This document shows, one piece after another, positions 7,920 through 10,562 of a stretch of 10,562 nucleotides of DNA. The position numbers and the translations under genes are program-made. The notes under the pieces were generated by a model, which had not been told where the DNA came from, made no database searches, and saw only the letters and a program-made list of their open reading frames with translations. Source of the stretch: Cytauxzoon felis (lineage: Eukaryota > Apicomplexa > Aconoidasida > Piroplasmida > Theileriidae); contig JAIQCW010000167.1 in assembly GCA_020283715.1 (NCBI GenBank), positions 1 to 10,562 on the forward strand. The letters are read 5' to 3'. The stretch's first letter is position 1; each line of letters starts with the position of its first letter.

Positions 7920-8912
7920 TTTGCAATATAAATTTAATGATTCCTAAAATATTATACATGATTAAAATATAAAATTATAGAAGATTCAAGTAATGATATA
8001 CAATCATTGTTCCATTAGAAGGAAACATACCTTGATAATATGTATGTGGATAGATTTACAAATTAAGAATCTACTTCACCGTATAAGTGTTAATAACAAT
8101 TACTTATTAGTTTATCTGGTATAAAATAACCTTTAAAACTATATTCCACTATGATTATAGTAATATTAATGAACTTTATGAGCATTACATGTCAATGAAC
8201 ATCATCAAGATACAGCCCCATCCCAAAATAAAGTTCAAATACAAAAAAAAATATTGAAGTTAAGAAATTATACATTATATTAATCTGTTGTTATAATTAT
8301 AATACTAGTATACTCTTATAATGTGACTTATTAGATGTATAATGATCTTATTGATGTGAACGTCACTACTATCATCAATTAAGTTCCTAAACTACTCTAC
8401 CGAGTACTCTCACGTCATTTAACTCATATTATTACTACTATAAGTCTAATTATTCCATTGCATCTATGTCATTAACTCAGTTTTTATATTCTCATTATAC
8501 GCATACGATTCTTAACTCCTTAAGACGCCATCTACGTGTCGTGATTTCTATTTTATACTCTCAGTCTCTTGAATCTCTAAAAAATCTATACGTGACATTG
8601 TTTATCTACCTATTGGTGCATATTCGTGTAGTTATTAATGCTTGTATAATATATATATCAGCTACTGTGGTTTATATGTGTATTTATGTTCTTTCTCTTA
8701 TATTTTATTTATTTGTATATGATTATTATTGTAAGAATCTTGATTCTTGATGATTTCAACCAACTATTGTTTGTGAGGCTGATTGACATGTCTATATGAT
8801 TCTAGTATTATGTCTTGGTAATAGTTGTTATTTATATTGCAGTTAGATTATATAATAAATTTATTCTGCTATTCATTACTATAAGAATTGTATTTATATT
8901 ATCTTTATTAAA
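7920..8912. promoter_or_regulatory. Divergent spacer between eL6 and eEF1B gamma genes
   Basis: Nearly 1 kb of AT-rich sequence separates the start codons of two highly expressed translation genes that point away from each other, so both promoters are expected here. The eL6-side half holds many short A and T runs. One stretch, 8391-8750, is pyrimidine-rich on the plus strand and stays open for 120 codons (first ATG at 8466). Its product would be hydrophobic and matches no family I know, so I do not call it a gene. No RNA gene is seen. The regulatory role is inferred from position. Confidence 0.45.
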
Positions 8913-10099
8913 ATGGTAATGTTTAAAATTTTATGATTCTAATTTATAATTTTTTTTAGAAAGTTGTTGGCGTTGGTATTGACGATTTGGGTGCTAAAAA
9001 TGTGTTAGTAACGGCTGCTTTAACTGGTTTAAAGTTTGATTTTGAGGTAAATGAGGGAACTTGTTGTGCATCTGCCGCAAAAAAAAGTGCATTTAGTGAA
9101 TTAAAGCATGCTGTAACGATAGTATTGGATGATAATTCTACTTTTTGTGGTCATATATCATTATGTAGATATTTATTGGAATTAAATGTAGAAAACCTTT
9201 CAGATAAAAAGTCTTTATTTGAGAGGAGTGATATAACGTCATGGGTTGAGTTTTTTAATGAGAGATTAAATTATCCAACTAAATGTAAAGATTTTACTAC
9301 AGTTGATGATAAAAATAATTCTGATGTAGCAAAATGTATAAGATCTATAGATGCATTTCTATTAGAAAAGACATATTTAGTAGGTGAAAGATTGACAGCT
9401 GCTGATTTAGTATGTGTTGTTACAGTTGAACATTTATTATCATTAAAGAAATTGGATACAAATTTTGTAGAAAATGTATTGATTAATCTATCTAGATTTA
9501 TGAGAACAGTTAAATCAAGTGAACCATATGTTAAATATTCTAAGATGGTTGATACATATAAAAGTACTGGTAAGTTATTTGAGGATGTAAAAAATACACC
9601 TAAAGCAAAGGTAAAAAATCCTTTAGATTTATTACCACCTAGTAGTTTTAGTTTAGATTCTTGGAAGAAACTTTTTAGTAATTGTAAAGGTGATTTATAT
9701 AAAGAAGTTTTACCATGGCTATGGGATAATCATGATCCACAAGGTTATAGTTTTTATTTTATGAAATATAATAAGCTTGAAGATGAATGTACTTCTGAAT
9801 TATATACATCAAATATGCTTAGTGGTTTCTTACAACGATTTGAAAATGAATTAAGACATTATTCATTTGCTGTATTAAATGTAATGGGATCAGATAAAAA
9901 TTTTGATATTATGGGTGTATGGCTTGTTAGAGGTAATGATGTACCAGAATTAATTAAAGAACATCCATCATATGAATTTAATACATTTACTAAATTAAAT
10001 GTTGAAGATGAATCTGATAAAAAATTAATAGCTGATTATTTTTGTGCAGAGGAAGAAATAGATGGAGTACCAATAGCTGATTCTAAAGTCTGGAAGTAG
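8913..10099 (+). CDS. EEF1G: Translation elongation factor eEF1B gamma, 2 coding exons
   Basis: Coding exon 1 is only the ATG at 8913-8915. A 44-nt intron (8916-8959, GTAATG to a T-run and TTTTAG) follows, and exon 2 runs 8960-10099, giving 380 residues that begin MKVVGVGIDDL. Residues 1 to about 75 form a thioredoxin-like GST N-domain and about 85-180 a GST C-domain, with FLLEKTYLVGERLTAADLVC typical of it. A short lysine-containing linker follows. The eEF1-gamma C-terminal domain starts at NPLDLLPPSSFSLDSWKKLF (about 221) and continues with PWLWDNHDPQGYSFYFMKY, IMGVWLVRG and IADSKVWK. The protein scaffolds the eEF1B nucleotide-exchange complex that recharges eEF1A with GTP. It is shorter than the roughly 437-residue human protein, mainly in the linker. 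No other in-frame ATG could supply the N-terminus of exon 2, so the ATG-only exon is the simplest model. Confidence 0.93.
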
Positions 10100-10279
10100 A
10101 TTTAAGCTTTTTAAATGACATTAATCTATCCTCTAAATTTTTTTAAATTACATTTCTATGACACATATAATGATATGAAGTGATGAGGTGAAGATGTATC
10201 TTGAGGTGTACAGAGATATGAAGTGTCTTCATCTATGAGTGACTACATCTATTATATCATCAATTCTATGATATTTCCA
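10100..10279. other. Convergent spacer downstream of eEF1B gamma
   Basis: About 180 bases lie between the eEF1B gamma stop and the likely 3' end of the minus-strand gene at the right edge. The first part is AT-rich with T runs. The second (about 10180-10230) has GAGGTG and GATATGAAGTG repeats that recall the KRI1-proximal spacer (GAGGTGAAGAGATAT near 1984). An alternative last exon of the right-hand gene could end at 10233. Nothing else is supported. Confidence 0.4.
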
Positions 10280-10507
10280 TCACATAAATGTCTTTCCATC
10301 ACGAGGTCTTGTGATTAAATCTCCTTGATCTACTGGGAGACGAAATTTTTTCAAATTTCCCATTACATGATAACTTATGATTGATCCCTAATAATCCAAT
10401 GTAATGAATATAAATTAAAACATACACCATCTTTCATTTGGACCTGGTGTAAGATTCCTAGACCTTTTAATATATCCAAAGTGTGGTGAAATTAATCTAC
10501 ATGGTCC
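10280..10507 (-). CDS. 3' part of an unidentified spliced gene, open at right edge
   Basis: On the minus strand an acceptor (TTAACTTAG, ending at 10508) opens an exon from 10507 whose only open frame reads GPCRLISPHFGYIKRSRNL and onward to about 10426-10428. An intron of 38 or 40 nt (GTATGT or GTGTATG donor, TTATTAG acceptor at 10388) then precedes a second exon. The frame with the better codon use there reads GSIISYHVMGNLKKF and LPVDQGDLITRPRDGKTFM, stopping at 10280-10282. The simplest splice joins the first exon to a different frame, which ends at about 10299. An AAG acceptor inside the second exon would join the better frame through a 54-nt intron. An ATG at 10363-10361 could also be a separate start. 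I do not recognise the family, and the model is unsettled. Confidence 0.35.
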
Positions 10508-10523
10508 CTAAGTTAATGGTAAT

Positions 10524-10525
<2 letters not shown>

Positions 10526-10562
<37 letters not shown>
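10526..10562. repeat. (AT)n dinucleotide tract at window end
   Basis: A pure alternating AT run of 37 bases reaches the last base and so is cut by the window. It lies upstream of a good acceptor on the minus strand and is probably intronic or just outside a gene. It may also mark the point where a contig stops. Confidence 0.9.

Noticed and set aside
8987..10099. eEF1B gamma starting at TTG 8987
   Set aside because: TTG is not a normal nuclear start, and the frame is open back to a strong acceptor at 8959 with an ATG just before the matching donor.

Overview
The window is nuclear DNA of a eukaryote, most likely a piroplasm (Apicomplexa; Theileria, Cytauxzoon or a related AT-rich Babesia). Four points support this. 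The DNA is AT-rich. Genes on both strands are split by many tiny GT-AG introns, 32-44 nt with one of 72 nt. Spacers between genes are short. The encoded proteins are eukaryotic housekeeping families. Genus cannot be fixed from the sequence alone. Because the genes are spliced, unspliced reading frames give false starts and ends, so I rebuilt the exons by hand from splice sites, reading-frame phase and family similarity.

Layout, left to right: (1) 1-137, end of a GC-richer dispersed element. (2) 125-1901, minus strand, a five-exon KRI1-type ribosome biogenesis gene carrying an extra ZZ-type zinc finger. (3) 1902-2401, a divergent promoter spacer with small repeats. (4) 2402-4452, plus strand, a ten-exon gene for an RRM-like protein of unknown role. 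(5) 4551-6811, plus strand, a seven-exon YME1-type (i-AAA) mitochondrial FtsH-family protease. (6) 6812-7277, a convergent spacer holding the second copy of the GC-richer element and a degenerate partial copy of the protease gene's 3' end. (7) 7278-7919, minus strand, the single-exon gene for ribosomal protein eL6. (8) 7920-8912, a divergent spacer. (9) 8913-10099, plus strand, translation elongation factor eEF1B gamma, whose first coding exon is just the ATG. (10) 10280-10507, minus strand, the 3' part of an unidentified spliced gene that runs off the right edge into an intron with a TA tract.

Three of the genes serve translation: KRI1 in small-subunit assembly, eL6 in the large subunit, and eEF1B gamma in elongation. 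The protease and perhaps the RRM-like protein point to the mitochondrion. There is no sign of an operon, phage, CRISPR array, tRNA or rRNA. The least explained material is the convergent spacer at 6812-7277: its GC-richer element recurs at the left edge with the same reading frame open, and it is flanked on its right by a decayed copy of the protease gene's tail.
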